A stretch of DNA of 64,000 nucleotides from Temnothorax longispinosus (Eukaryota > Arthropoda > Insecta > Hymenoptera > Formicidae). The notes under the pieces were generated by a model. It worked only from the letters and a program-made list of their open reading frames with translations. It ran no database searches and was not told the origin of the DNA. Of this stretch, positions 1 to 12,669 are shown piece by piece. The position numbers were made by a program, and so were the translations under genes. Within the stretch, counting starts at the first letter, position 1. Each line of letters begins with the position of its first letter. Location: positions 2,976,001-3,040,000 of the forward strand of contig NC_092364.1 in assembly GCF_030848805.1 (NCBI RefSeq). Reading direction: 5' to 3'.

Positions 1-1687
1 ATTTCCGTGGATCCGTTCTTCTGCCTTTTCTCTTTCGAGTAATGCAATGCAGTTCGTTGCAGTAGGGCTTGCTATACGACAACGCGTTCTTCCTATTTTC
101 TTCTCGTCGTCTAATAACTTTTTATTTTTTCTCTTTTTCCCCCGGAAAAGAGAAGTAGTAAGTTTTGCGATGACACGCGGGTAAAATTGGATATTGCTCT
201 GCCGCAATAATTTTTTATTTAATACTTCCATACAGGAGCTCGCGTATTATTCGATATTGCGTCTAAAAGTGAGAGAGGGCAAACGCGCGTTTCGCTTTCG
301 GTCAAAAACAAAATAATAAAAAAAAAACGGAAGTTGAGGGAACGATCGGTTTGGCTGTATCCCCTGTTGTCCGTCCATTATTTATTCGGCGAACTATGCA
401 TTCGTAATCTGCGGCCGTATCGGTCGCGCTTCTGCTCGATTCGCTTTTTTGCGTGTCCCAGCCGTCGCTTTTTTCCGCATTTTTTTCAGCAAAACGCGAC
501 GCTCTCTTCGAAACCGGAAATGAACGATGTGCGCTCGTGGCCTCGCGGCGCGATTTTAATTTGGTTTAATTTCAGTTTCATGTACTTCGAATCCGTCTTC
601 ACAAATCAAATACTTTCCAAAATTATTCGATATCGGGAAGATTCAACGGCAACGAATGTAGTGGAAAGAGCAAAAGGCAACGCCTCCGCAGTCTCGACGG
701 CCACGTCTGATCTCCCTTGACCGTTTTCCATCTACATAGCAGGAAGGTGGTAAGGGGGGAAGAGCAGTGCTTTCCACGTCCCCGCGCGATTCACTTCCGC
801 GCGAAGCTCTCTCGAGGCGGCATCGCCATCAAGCGGAGCGTATCTCTAGCCGCATCGTCGTCCCCGAGTCCTCGTTACCTCCGTAACCACTCTCGCGCAA
901 CCTTCCTCTCGACGATCTTCATTCTCCGTCCTCCTTCAACTCCCCCGATGCCTCCGATTCGCGCTACGGCGCCGAGTCCGCCGTGCCGCATTCAGATGAG
1001 CCTATTTTCCGGCCCGTTGCGATCGCCTTTTACACAACCGGTGCGCGCGGTTACGAGGAGAGGCAGAGGGCGAGAAAAAGATTACGGGGTTGGTCGCGGG
1101 GGTGGGGGGTAGCGAGAGAGCGAGCTCGATAAGAGCCCCGTCGACAGATACGCTTGCCCGAATGAGCGCGCCGGTGCTCTCGAGCCGGTTACTCGAACAA
1201 CCGCGACTGTCTACGACAAGATAGCTTGACGAGATTCAACTGACTCTGACTCGTCGTGTTGCAAACTAATCTTGAGAAACGGTTGAATACTGAACGTATC
1301 CTATATATTTTTCTCTTGCATATTTGCATTTTCGTTTTACCGGCCTCGCCTGAGAGACGTTGATCAACTTTGACGTTATCTTTTTATTGAAGCAACGTTA
1401 AATACCTCAAGTTGAAAAATTTTATTCTATAAAAAATATATCTTTTTTATATTCTATTTCAAATTCTATTCTCTTTGAGTGAAAGATGCAACACGATAGT
1501 TTTCTAAGTAAATGGTTTATAATGCTACAGCATTTATTGACTTATACAAGTTAGACATAACTGCATTCTTATTCTTTTATCGAAAAAAAAGGGAGAACGA
1601 CTGCTCTTTTTACACGGACGTGCGATCGGCGTGTGTCAAACGGACGCGCGGTATATACCGCCCGTGTAGAAAATTGTTAAGGCTACC
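1..1687. other. Non-coding stretch, no gene recognised
   Basis: AT-rich DNA up to about 330, then CpG-rich DNA to about 1250, then AT-rich again. Two overlapping plus-strand frames (334-720 and 717-1112) are rich in Arg, Ser and Pro, contain no recognisable motif and look like chance frames in GC-rich sequence. The CpG-rich part could belong to a promoter or untranslated exon of a gene outside the window, but nothing here proves it. Confidence 0.5.
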
Positions 1688-2140
1688 TTAAGGACGTTCT
1701 CGTCCTTATACTAGAGAAAATATTTTCTTAGGATTTTCTTGAAACTATGAATATACGTTAACTTAGGTGTGCTTTATGCGAGGTATAAATTTCAGTACCT
1801 CTTCCGGTATAAGAAATCAAGATACTGAGCCTCAAAATTTCAACTTTTACTAATGAAAAAGTTTTCCAGGCCAAACGGTAAGAGATACGAGGTTGGCCAA
1901 GAGGACCAAAGTTGCTCTTCTCGTCGAGTTCTATAAGAAAAAAATGCCAAAACTAAAAAAATTGAACTTAAATTTTTTCTTTGAAACTTTGAGGCTCAGT
2001 ATCTTGATTTTTTATACCGGAAGAGGTACTGAAATTTATACCACGCATAAAGCACACCTAAGTTAACGTATATTCACAGTTTCAAGGAAATCCTAAGAAA
2101 ATCGATTTTCTCTAGTATAAGGACGAGAGAACGTCCTTAA
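1688..2140. mobile_element. Foldback miniature transposon flanked by TTAA
   Basis: Two arms of about 155 bases, 1692-1845 and 1980-2136, are inverted copies that differ at only a few positions. The outermost sequence is GGACGTTCTC on both sides, and TTAA (1688-1691 and 2137-2140) flanks the element directly. About 135 bases of spacer separate the arms and there is no coding capacity. A TTAA target duplication is typical of piggyBac-type elements, but piggyBac ends usually begin with CCC, so the superfamily is an inference. The transcript would fold into a long hairpin. Confidence 0.75.
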
Positions 2141-2537
2141 TAAGCTTCGGGGCCTTTAAGGGCTTAAACGTGGGTTCCCTAATAAGGATTTCTACATTAT
2201 TGCCAGGCTAGGTCCCAGTAGGGCGATATCAGTTTTGGGTAGCTCAATTAATGTGTGGCCTGAATAAGGAAACCCAATAAGGGCCTTGGTGGGACTTGAT
2301 CAAGGTAGCGATTATTAAAATAGAGATTATATTTATTTTAAAACCTAGTCGGGAATTCGATAGAAAAGAAACATCAGGGCGTAAATAAATTGAAAACTCT
2401 TCAAGGTTATTTCGATCAACGTAAAACAATTTTAATTCTTCATACATTAAAAAAATTTTTCGCAGTGTTTAAACAATTCGAAAGACTGGGATGGAAGACG
2501 CAAGATAAGTTATAGCTCATTTTATTCCTTTCGAAAA

Positions 2538-2790
2538 GTTCTAGAGTTCCTGATAAGTAAAAAATTGCAAAATCTTAGAATTGTTTTAAAAAATCATCAA
2601 AAGTTACGCAAATGACATTCACGGCAGACCTTTGAAGTCGAATATCTTCATTTCAGAACACTCTTCGAGTTCTACCTAAAATTCTTATCAGAACACCTAA
2701 AACTTTCAAAAAAAATTTTATGCGGACTTAGTCAAATTTCACGCGTTGCGTTGCATCTTCGAAATCGAATATCTTCTTAACTAGCCATTA
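2538..2790 (+). repeat. Left copy of a ~250-bp inverted repeat
   Basis: This segment matches the reverse complement of 7085-7320 at roughly 85 percent by eye. Shared landmarks in the same order are GAGTTCCTGATAAG, TTTTAAAAAATCATCA, GAGTTCTACC, TCAGAAC and GCATCTTCGAA. The left copy carries about 40 extra bases near 2600-2650. It may be one side of a larger decayed element of about 5 kb, or simply a dispersed repeat. Confidence 0.7.
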
Positions 2791-3580
2791 AGAAGTTAAT
2801 ATATTATGTCTTGCTCAATATTTAGAAATTAATTAGATCTAAAAATAAAACAATTTCCCTCCGCACGAGCCGAAATAATTAATAAGATATTTTTTTATTA
2901 TATGCAAAATAGGCGCCAAGTACACTTTTACAGTACACATTAATGATACGCGAGATTCACTTACGTGCGTACAAGTTAAACGCCTATTATTTTATATTTT
3001 TTATACATTGAGTATAATTATATTTTTTTTTATTTGGAGGGGTAAAAGTCATAGGAGTGTGTCAAATTTTTTTAAATATTGACTTACATTACTATAGCTT
3101 TTATCCCTCCATTTAAAGGCGCACATTATGTCATTGGTTGAAGTTCGATCGAATTTGTTTGGCCGAAACGGTCATTTACTGTAAGTTTTAACACGATATC
3201 ATGTACACGGTATGGCGTGAAAACGTGAGCTTGTGTTACCGCAGAGAGAAAAAAAGACTCTAAAAATTTCGAGATTCCCCGTGTACATGTATTTTCACGT
3301 AAATTTAACATTGTAATGATTTAACGCATTTTTATCTTTCGATATCTTTTTTCTATATTTGTAAAGGGTGTACAAAAGAATGGTGTATAGATCAAGGGCG
3401 TACATTTCCATGATGCGTGAGTAAGAAACTCTGATGCGTGAATAAGGCTCTAGCTTTCGTTTGCGCTTCACAAAATCGAATTTTGTACCCGTACTATTAT
3501 TATCTATAATTTCTGCGTGGCTGACGTTACTTTGTACTTGTGAATAAATTGCATGTTATTATTTTTTAATTCTAGGCACA

Positions 3581-3810
3581 GTATAAGTAGATACAGCATG
3601 TTCACTCAGGCCAAAACCCGTGAAATGGTTTGCACACTCAACAATATGGCGGTCAATAAGATGGAGAAGGAGAAAGATCGTATGTCTGTCCTTCTCCGCG
3701 AGCGATGGAGAAGGACAGATATACGATTTCCACACTCAACATCATGGCGGACTACTTCACTTTAGATTGAAGGCGCCGACACGGAGTGGACTTACTGTAT
3801 CTATTTATAC
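3581..3810. repeat. Short element with inverted ends and internal hairpin
   Basis: The ends GTATAAGTAGATACAG (3581-3596) and CTGTATCTATTTATAC (3795-3810) are inverted repeats with one mismatch. Inside is a hairpin with 21-bp stems (3677-3697 and 3707-3727, one G:T pair) and a 9-base loop. A phrase ACACTCAACA(A/T)(T/C)ATGGCGG occurs twice in direct orientation. There are overlapping short open frames but no protein motif. It abuts the piggyBac-like element that begins at 3815. Confidence 0.55.
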
Positions 3811-3814
3811 CATA

Positions 3815-4101
3815 CCCTAGGTATACACAGTCTTATCTTGCCTATTATACACTGTGCGGTCTCGGAGATTCTATCAACATTTGTCATCGTAACTTCAGCA
3901 AAAATGGATTTTAGTTTATTTATTTATTAATTTATTTTGTTAATCGATCGAAAATCGATCAAGGAATAGGCCCATAATGTACAAAAGTCGATAGAATTAA
4001 AAAGTTCGGAGATATACGAGTAAAAAGAAAAGAATATATGGGACAAAAATCCAGAAAAAAGGAAGTTGGACTGGGGTCTTAGAGACTGTGTATACCTAGG
4101 G
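3815..4101. mobile_element. piggyBac-like miniature element (MITE)
   Basis: A perfect 19-bp terminal inverted repeat, CCCTAGGTATACACAGTCT, lies at 3815-3833 and in reverse at 4083-4101. The right flank is TTAA (4102-4105); the left flank is CATA rather than TTAA, so one target copy is mutated or the insertion flank has been altered. CCC-starting ends with TTAA targets are characteristic of the piggyBac superfamily. The 249-base interior is AT-rich and has no transposase, so the element is non-autonomous. Confidence 0.65.
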
Positions 4102-4185
4102 TTAACAAGCACCACTGCGTTGCTGCATTCTCAATGCTGCATATAGCAAGGAAGAATTCTAATTTATATTTTTATTTAAAAAATT

Positions 4186-4191
<6 letters not shown>

Positions 4192-4243
<52 letters not shown>

Positions 4244-4252
4244 GTATATATA
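4192..4252. repeat. (TA)n microsatellite
   Basis: About 60 bases of alternating TA with two TG interruptions. Confidence 0.95.
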
Positions 4253-4833
4253 CAGTACAAGGAACGAATGGTTTTGCTGAAGTATATCTAAAAATTACTG
4301 GATACAGATCTGAAAATAGTTTTAATTTTGTTCGACCATCAAAATAATTATGAAAACTTGAACTGATTGCTAAAATGTCAAATTTTTTTACAACATTATC
4401 ATCATATTTCAGCGACCTACTATAATTAATTATTTTGATGATGCAACAAAATTATTGGATACTTTAAATTATTAGATGCTAAATTTTTAGATACTTCAGC
4501 AAAACCGTTCTTTTCGTGTACATATTTTCGCAAATAAGTGTAAGGAATTTTATATATATGTACTAGTAAAACATTTAGCGGTTCATGTACCACTACCATA
4601 ATATATCCGCCTGAATCAGTTTTATTATCAAATTCCATTTTGGGTGATATATCAGATAATTTATAGAATCTCGACATCTATGTTTTATTATCATTCCATA
4701 GATACGTTTATAATACATTGCAAGTTTGAAAATTTTCATAATTTAGTGAATGAAACTACGTATGAATTTACAATCGTCTACAGTGGTATTTAAAAGGGTA
4801 AAACGTTTTGAAGACTCGACCGTTGAATTTTAG

Positions 4834-5010
4834 TCTAAGGATGAGAGATCAGTTAAATTTATGGTAAAAGAAGAACAGTATGTTATATCAAAAGGATTGT
4901 TGTACGCTACCAACGGTAACTATTACAAGAATATATATTTTACACATGAAGGAAAAGAGAAAGTTATGACAAATGGATTAACAACGCGTAATAAGTTAAT
5001 ATTTATTTAA
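4834..5010 (+). pseudogene. Short coding-like remnant, family not recognised
   Basis: An open frame of 58 codons runs between in-frame stops. Its product is Lys- and Tyr-rich, includes the phrase SKGLLYATNGNYYKN, and ends in TAA. It has no in-frame start of its own and reads more like coding sequence than the neighbouring AT-rich DNA, so it may be a fragment of an old mobile-element or host gene. On the minus strand just upstream (4426-4677) an 83-codon frame is also open but has no motif. Confidence 0.2.
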
Positions 5011-5379
5011 CTGGTTAGTGTAGTAGTAGATTAGTGTGATTATGGCATTTAAAATTATCATGTGAACATTATTTGTTACGCTATATTACCTTTTGTGAAT
5101 CGTGGCAGAAAGGTAAAAATACAAAGGGTAAAAATACTTAAATAAATGTTTCATTCCTCTTTGTGCAGCATGAAATCTTACTTCATCACGAGAAGGAGCT
5201 TCTTCTGACAGTAGAACAAAAAAAATACGATTTTTGTTGTTGTGATTATTGCTTTAAATAGAAACTTCAATGTTTTCGGAAAAACCAGTGAGGTTGAAAA
5301 TAACTATTAAACGCGAATATGCGTATTGAGAAAAGAGCCTACCAAGCCCATTAAAGCAAGTGATTATTTTTTACTTTAG

Positions 5380-6560
5380 CCGGGGAGTCGAAGTTGGCGG
5401 GCCTTGCAACGTGGGAGAAGCGGACGAGATTCCCGCCACCGATGCGAGTCGATCCCCGGCGCCGGGCATGCTTAAAACGTAGTGCTTGTGCCCTGCGTTT
5501 GACACAGATGGATATCCATTCACGAATAGCTTACTACTATTTATTTTAATTTTAATTTGACACGGCTACTGGGGGCAAGTCTCGTCGAGACGTGGACGTA
5601 TTCGGACGTGTTTTGTTCTGAATAGTTTTGAAGATTTTTGGAATTAGGTGCCATGAAATTTACAAAGAAGAAAAAAAAGAAGAAGGCTACTGGGGGTCAC
5701 AGGAGCTATTTGTGCGTCAAGAGGCGTAATTGTTTCTATACCCGATAACTGGCGTCTAGTCTTGAGGGCCAGCTACGCACTTACTGGGTGTCTCCGCACT
5801 GACCTCGACTACTCTCGCATCGTGCACGCAGTGTCCGGACCATCCGAGAACTCGGGCGTGAAGATTCATTCTTTGACTTTTTCATATTTACTGCCTGTTG
5901 GGGAGCAAACGGATTGGCAGCCGAGAGCTCCCCAGATAACCGTGCTTTTTCTTAGCCGCACAATTCACCATGGACAGCGGTACTTGAGCCCTTATCAACT
6001 ACAGGTTCTTAGAGGTGCGCTCAGATCGCCATTGATGCCATTTGGTTACTGCAGAGCGCACCAGCCAGCTGACAGATTTGCGACCGAGCCGTACTGAATC
6101 GGAACAGCCCCATTGCAACGTTCCAGCGAGACCACTGGGAGGTGGACGCATTACTTGACTGGGAGAGGCTATACATTCGTATCACCAGACCAGCGTGACT
6201 CTGATCCTAGGCCTAAAGAGATCGTGCAGAGAATCATGGGCCTAACAGTGCGGGCACTGTTGTATTGTATCAGGGGAGTCAGAGTGCTTGCACCAGCGTA
6301 ATTTTTGATTCTAACACAAACCCGCTATTTTTTTCGCGCTTTTTTCTGCCACGATTTACAAAAAGTAGTATAGCGTTCGAGAATTACAATTTTGTAAAAT
6401 TATAGGCGTGTAGTTATTTGCTATAAAAAAACAAAAAACAAAAACAAAAACCAAACAAAAGATTAAAAAAAAACGAAAAAAAAAACGAAAAAACCGAAAA
6501 AGCAAACAAACAAAAAAAAACAAACAAAAAACAACAAAGCAAAAAAACCATACGCCGTGA
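5380..6560 (+). mobile_element. Possible degenerate retroelement with A-rich tail
   Basis: A moderately GC-rich island (5380-6310) inside AT-rich DNA ends in a plus-strand stretch of A runs broken by single C and G residues (about 6422-6550), resembling the decayed tail of a retroposed copy. GCTACTGGGGG occurs twice (about 5564 and 5686). Two plus-strand frames, 5762-6097 and 6113-6301, are open but contain no endonuclease, reverse-transcriptase or gag signature that I can recognise. The island lies between the two inverted copies of the ~250-bp repeat. Confidence 0.3.
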
Positions 6561-6904
6561 CCATCTATACTTGATGTATTAAATTATACGTTTTACTTAG
6601 TGTTTACGATAATCTTATCGTTGCATCTTTAATACGCGTTGTATATCGATGCTGCGTGATTTATATTAATATTACTTTCGTATAACGAACTTTCTCCGTG
6701 AATATATCTCCGATTTAAGGTCGATTCAGACATAATCTGTTGTTTTTTTAGTTATATTTCTTTTATTATAAAATTAATATTATTATAATAAAACATAAAA
6801 GTAATTATTTATACTGTAATTATTTTTATTTTTACTGTAAAATACTTTCACAGATAAAATTCGTTCGTTAAAATTGCGTTTAGCAAAATGTCTATTTTGG
6901 AACT

Positions 6905-6985
6905 GATAGAAGTTAAAAAAATTTTATGCGGAATTAGTGGAATTTTATCCGTTGTATCTTCGAATATTTTCTTAACTACTTAACT
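6905..6985 (+). repeat. Partial third copy of the ~250-bp repeat
   Basis: This matches the end of the left copy (about 2710-2780) in direct orientation, with the shared phrases AAAAAAATTTTATGCGGA, TTAGT and TATCTTCGAA. It is followed at 7030-7075 by sequence matching the other orientation, so the right-hand side of the structure is itself folded back. Confidence 0.55.
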
Positions 6986-7084
6986 AGTGGCCGGATCGCC
7001 CCTAGTTAGTGGAAGAGTTGCAGGCGTTCTAATGGGAATTTTGGATAGATCTATAAGAGTTTTAAAAGAAATTATTATTATGGT

Positions 7085-7320
7085 CGAAAGCGATTCGGTT
7101 ACTAGTTACGAAGATATTCGACTTCGAAGATGCAACGCGTAAAATTCGACTAAGTTCACGTACAAATTTTTTTTAAAGTTCTAGGCGTTCTGATGAGAGT
7201 TTTGGGTAGAACTCTAAGCGCTTTGAAAGAATAACTTTTGATGATGATTTTTTAAAATAATGCTAAGTATATAAGGTTTTGCAATTCTTATCAGGAACTC
7301 GAGAACTATTTTACGCGGTA
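7085..7320 (-). repeat. Right copy of the ~250-bp inverted repeat
   Basis: Reverse-complement partner of 2538-2790; the centre-to-centre distance is about 4.5 kb. Beyond the pair, both outer flanks (2160-2300 and 7500-7690) are rich in AGGGCC/GGCCCT words and share a CCAATAAG phrase, though I could not align them continuously. Confidence 0.7.
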
Positions 7321-8147
7321 CATGCTTAAGAGTGTATAGTCGTATTATTAAGTCACTATAAGTCCACTTGACGTAAATATTCGTCAATCGAGTCATTAAT
7401 ATGTATTAATAAATAAATTAAATTCTGTAAATTTAATTTAATTTTGTATTGATACATCTAAAAAAGGTACACATTCAAAAAAGCGGGTATATTCCTGGGA
7501 ATGATAGGGCCATTTTAGGGGAATATAAGAGATTTCATAAGGCAATTATCAAGGTCCTGATATAGCCTCTAAGGGCCCTCAGTGAAAAAGCGTGACCGGC
7601 CTTAAAGGGTTCTTATTGGGCTTCCACATTAGGGCCCAAACAAAGTTAGGGAAAATAAATAGGGGCCTTATCAAAGCCCTAACGCAATTTCCACACGGAA
7701 AATCGTAGCTGGAAGAAATACGTCTCGAACTCATGCATGAGCACTTGATATTCGGCTGACGATCTGTTCGATAATCGAATTGCTATACTTATTTATTTCG
7801 TTACGTACATACATATTGGTTGCTATGTGCTTGAGATTAAAATACAAGTCTTATATTTTAATTAACGTTAACAGGTATATATATATATACTATTTCTTAA
7901 ATTTGCAAAGCATTCATTTTTTTTTAGAAAATTTTTATCATTAAATTCTTTGCCAGTAGCCGATATAATTTATGCATTTTGACTACAATGTTACATTTCA
8001 AAAAGAGGCATTTCAAATTTTCTTCTTTCTCTTTGCAATGACCTCTTTCCCAAATTTAATGCTAATATCTGCGCACAGGTATAATCGCCTCGCGCGAATC
8101 ATTCAGACCGCCGATTTTTGCAGTCACTCTCTTTCGTTTTTCACACA

Positions 8148-8152
<5 letters not shown>
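7321..8152. other. Non-coding, no gene recognised
   Basis: AT-rich DNA with a block at 7500-7690 rich in GGGCC words that resembles, in reverse, the block at 2160-2300. No coding signal was seen. Confidence 0.4.
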
Positions 8153-8179
<27 letters not shown>

Positions 8180-8180
8180 G
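8153..8180. repeat. (TC)n microsatellite
   Basis: Twenty-eight bases of TC repeat. Confidence 0.9.
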
Positions 8181-11100
8181 CCCCTTTCTATTCGCAGTTT
8201 AATATCACGGACCGCTCTAAATCGGACGCGCACAAAAGCGTGATAACGAATCACGTCCGTTGCAGACGAGGGCAATGGCACCGGCAGCGGCGCCCCGGGG
8301 GCTCCTGGGAACGCGCAGCGCATTCGCCCTCCGTCCCTCCCTCTCCCTGCCCTTTTTGCGCCCCCTCGTCGACGGGCGCCATCCCCCGTTTTTCGGGGGG
8401 GCGTCACGCAGCGGTAATGATAGCCGGGCGCATTATGTTTTACGTGGGAGTGGCAACAGCCGTGACCGAAATGCCCGTTGCCGTTCGCCCGCTCGCTCGC
8501 TCGCTGACGGTAATTGCATCCTACTTTTCCCGGCCACGCGTTGCGCGTTTTGATAAACACACATGCATGCACGCACGCGGAGAGCGGTCGGGGAGCGCGT
8601 TACGGTTCTGTCGAAATGTACGCGGGGAGTTAGATATATCGCGATGATTTCCGTGGGTGTTTGAATGAACGTTTAGAATATATTAGGGAAAACATTTTCG
8701 TTCACATTAGTAGAAGGACCGTGTCAAACGCGCGAACGTGTACGAATTTATCATTCTGCACGTATCGCTGGCGGAACTTAGTCTTAGAACGCACTTCACC
8801 CGGTGACTTTCGAAGGAAAAGTTTAAACCGTTAGACGTTACAGTTTCTGATACGTTGTTCATATGCTGAATACTTTACAACGTAAATGGCATCGCGTGTC
8901 AAACAGTTTTTCTTCCAAGAAAGTACACGCGACTTGCAGCGTGCGACGTGCTTGTTCTTTTCCTATTGGAATAACAAAACGGTAACTTTTTGCCGCGACA
9001 CGGGGTAGGAGTCCGAGTCAACCGTGAAAATCGCTCGTTACCGAGTTCCAGGTAGTCCCTCGAAAACCTCGTTACGGGAATGAAATACACTTCTGGGAGT
9101 TCGACGACCTTCCTCGAAGGGAGTCTTACAGCAGCATCGTAGTGATCCTCAGATTTCTCAGGACCATCGTAATGCGGTCTCTCGTTTACGGTTTATTAGT
9201 TTGAAATCTCTGGATGTTACACACTTTAGGGAAATTGTTTTCGGATGGAAAACGTTTTTTGATAAATGTCGACACCATTCTTTAAAGTGCAAAGGCGTAC
9301 GTGTTTAAAAGTTGTACGTGATCATTCTATTAAAAATTAGAATTTTGTTTTCCTCCCGAATAAGTATCGAAGTAATAATATAAAAATAATTAAAAAGCCA
9401 CTTTTTTACAAATATAATATATCCTATATTACAAGTCGATTAATAAATGATCAATATGCTAAAAAATAAATATTAATGTATCTTTTATATGATTGTTGAG
9501 GTAAAAATACACATTAGGTCAGCCAGCTCTGATGATCTTGACCTCCCGCACTAGTAGACAAACAAAATTTTCATTTAATTAACGCTTCTGCATACATATA
9601 TACATATATCTCTGATGTTGATATATATAACGTCAAATTTTCGTGGAGAAAAAAAAATTATCCGTAAGTCTATAGAAAAATTGCTGCTCTTAAAAAAAAA
9701 CTGCATTTCAATTACGTTTGTCCTAGCGCATGATCACCCATTTTAAAGTTTATCTTGCGTATATATCATGTTATCTCCGATAACGAGAAGAAGTCGACAT
9801 GTCTTGTCGCCGCCCCGTCGACATTCGTAAAGCGAAATGCAATTCACCTCCGGGGTGGTGTCGGCGACGGTTCGTGCTATCGCGGTAAAACCGTTCGCCC
9901 CTCTCTTCGCCATCCCCCTGGCACGGTACAGCCACGAAGGCGAAGGTCCACGAACCGCTTCGTTTCAGGCAGTCGGGTCGAGTATCGTCGCAGGTTGCCG
10001 TGTAATTAGAGAGGTAGCAACGTAATCAGGCACAGCCGAGGTATCTGCAGATTGCCCCGAAGCCCGGCCCGGCCTCTTTCCCCGCCTCCGTCAACAACCC
10101 TCGGGCCTCCCAGTCCCCCATCTCTCCTGCCCCTATCACCCCGCGGTCGGTGGATCTCGTGCGCCACAAAATGTACGTACGTGGAGGTAATTTCTGGCCT
10201 GACCGCGTAACCAGACACAAAAAAGCGCCACGTGCATTTCCGCGCGAGGTTATTGCGGTCGCTGCGATCGATTCTTTTGCGTTTCGATACCTACCAATTC
10301 GCATTATTTCTTTGTGCATGGCTCTTTTTTTTTAGCGATATTAAACGAAGTCTCGCAATTTATAGTCGTAACATATTGTTACATCTTCGGCGGGCCGTGT
10401 TTACAGAAGGTCGCCGCGCTATCATTCGTACGTCGAGATTCGAGCCGGTAGGCAGTATCGCGAGCCGCTCCGTGTATCGTCGCATTATTACGACGCGATA
10501 TAACGCAATCGCGACAGGAAGATAGATACAGAAAGATACGATTATTTCTAAACGTTGTGCGGTTATCAGCGCGATTAGTCGACTTTCGCTATTAAAGTTG
10601 TGTCGAGGTAATTCTCGTCGCAGCTGATATTTCGCGTAATTTATACGCTTCAAGTAGAAATCGATAAGGAATGAGAGCTAATACATTATTTTCGCGATAT
10701 TCACGGGCGATCGTTTTTGTAATGTTGCTTAAACATGTCGCATCGCTTTTTGCACTTTTCATCGTTTAAAATATAAATTTGCCCATTTCCGAACGGAGAA
10801 CGGTATAGTAATGAATCGAATGATTCAAGTAACCGCATGGCACTATTCCTTATTAACAATTCCTTTTAGGTGTAAGGAAAATAACATATTTGGCGTACGT
10901 TTATTTTGCAATGCATTGAATATTTTGGTGGAAAAATAGCTGATGCAAAAATCTATCACTCGGTATACTCGCGGCGTATACATATAACGCACGATCATCT
11001 TATTTATTCGTACAGCGAGACTCGGGCCGGTATGCAGCGTGCCTCGCTCCGCGTCGTCATTACCCCTTGTAAACGCGATCGTAACAAGTGCCAGGAAAAA

Positions 11101-11640
11101 TGCGATCATCCCCTATGTAAGTCGCACAAAGAAAACAGTAGAAAAGGGTGACTCGACCAACTCGGCGGGGTTTTGCATCATAATTGTCGGTGATACTTAA
11201 AGAGTGTCATGATTAAAACTCAACCCTTCGCGAGCACTTCTGCGGCACCCCTGATTTATTTATATACGATTTATTTCGCGGCAATGTGGAACTAAGTATA
11301 CGTCGTCGATTTTTCCGAACTTATTCTCACGATATTGCGATAAATCGTGATAAAGCATTTAATTATTAGTTTAAATTACAAATATTTGAAACAAAGCAAT
11401 TGAAACTAGTGTTTCAACATTATTGCCTTAAAAATTTGCGTTTAGAAATTTATATTTGAATTTATTTATATTGAATATTTATTTATATTTGAATTTATAT
11501 TATAAACATATCATACATTATTTTATACATACTCTGTATAAAATAATAAAAACCGTAGATAAATTAAAGTGCGTGAAACGTCTTATACATAAAATTGCGT
11601 CAATTCTTTCAATCAACAACTGTTAAAACTCTTGATTAAC
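8181..11640. other. Non-coding stretch, no gene recognised
   Basis: A CpG-rich segment at 8220-8640 and another at 9790-10680 alternate with AT-rich DNA. Frames are open on both strands at once in the GC-rich parts, which marks them as chance frames. I see no conserved protein motif, RNA gene or transposon end. Confidence 0.45.
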
Positions 11641-12669
11641 ATTATGTAGTTAGTTAGTTTATTCATAATCCATGCCTTGACGGCTTTGGATAGCTTCCAA
11701 TACATTTGCACTTTTATATACATTTTAATTCCATTTTTCACTCATGTTTTGAGATTGCAATATCATAACCGAGTCCCGAAAGTCTACTTTACACACAGAT
11801 GCCAATATAAACGATTGCAAAAAAGATCCCTAAATTCCAATGTAAAATAACCCTACCACTAACAATAAGTCAGATATTAAAATACAATAAATTAGTTAAA
11901 TTAAATCAATTAAAACAGTGGTTTTCATTCATAAACATTCCAATTAATAACAAAGTTCAAAGTTAAAACGTCTAATTGTATAGTTAATGTGGCAAAAATA
12001 GAAATAACACACTTGAATTTTCATATTCATATCAGTCATATTTTACAATTTACGTTACATTAGTTTGTATAAGACCCAAGTTAAAATCCAAGTTAGAATA
12101 TCCAAGTTAAAATCCTATAATCAAGTCCGGTTTTACGAATGACGGGGGGGAGGGGGGTCTGCGTCATCCGTAACTACCATATTAATCCTTAATAACTGGA
12201 GGTTTTTTCTGAGTATTGGTTTGGTATTGGTCTGGTCTGCAGTATTGGTTTTCCTTATTTCCTTGCTTTTCCACAACGTTTTCCTCCTGACGATTGTTGT
12301 TCCTATTCTTGATAGAAAACAGATGAGACAGTAGATGGTTGTTGAATCAATAGGGCCATTTTCGACGAAAATACTTCCACATACGATACTGCTTTATGAC
12401 TTATGATTACGAACTGTTACGCGACTCATAAAATACAACGACGCTCGACTTCAGACTGCCAACCGACAACTGACGACAAAGCACAAGTCTTCTTTGATTT
12501 GATGACCTTCTGGGTTCAATACGGCCAGTATAAACAGAGTACGTACAAGTCATTTTCAGTTAGAGTTTATTAAAATGTGCTATTCAGATGTATGACCGAC
12601 CGATACACTTCCACATTCGACTGCTTGATGATTTATCGATTAACATTATGTATACAAAACAACATATAT
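11641..12669. other. AT-rich stretch, possible LINE 3' flank
   Basis: On the minus strand a stop codon is followed by a short (TAAC)n run (plus-strand GTTAGTTAG, about 11647-11660). Such simple tails occur at LINE 3' ends. The segment lies downstream of the minus-strand reverse-transcriptase fragment at 12670-13405, so it could be that element's 3' untranslated region or a second fragment. Two runs of G occur near 12145-12160. No coding region was recognised. Confidence 0.25.
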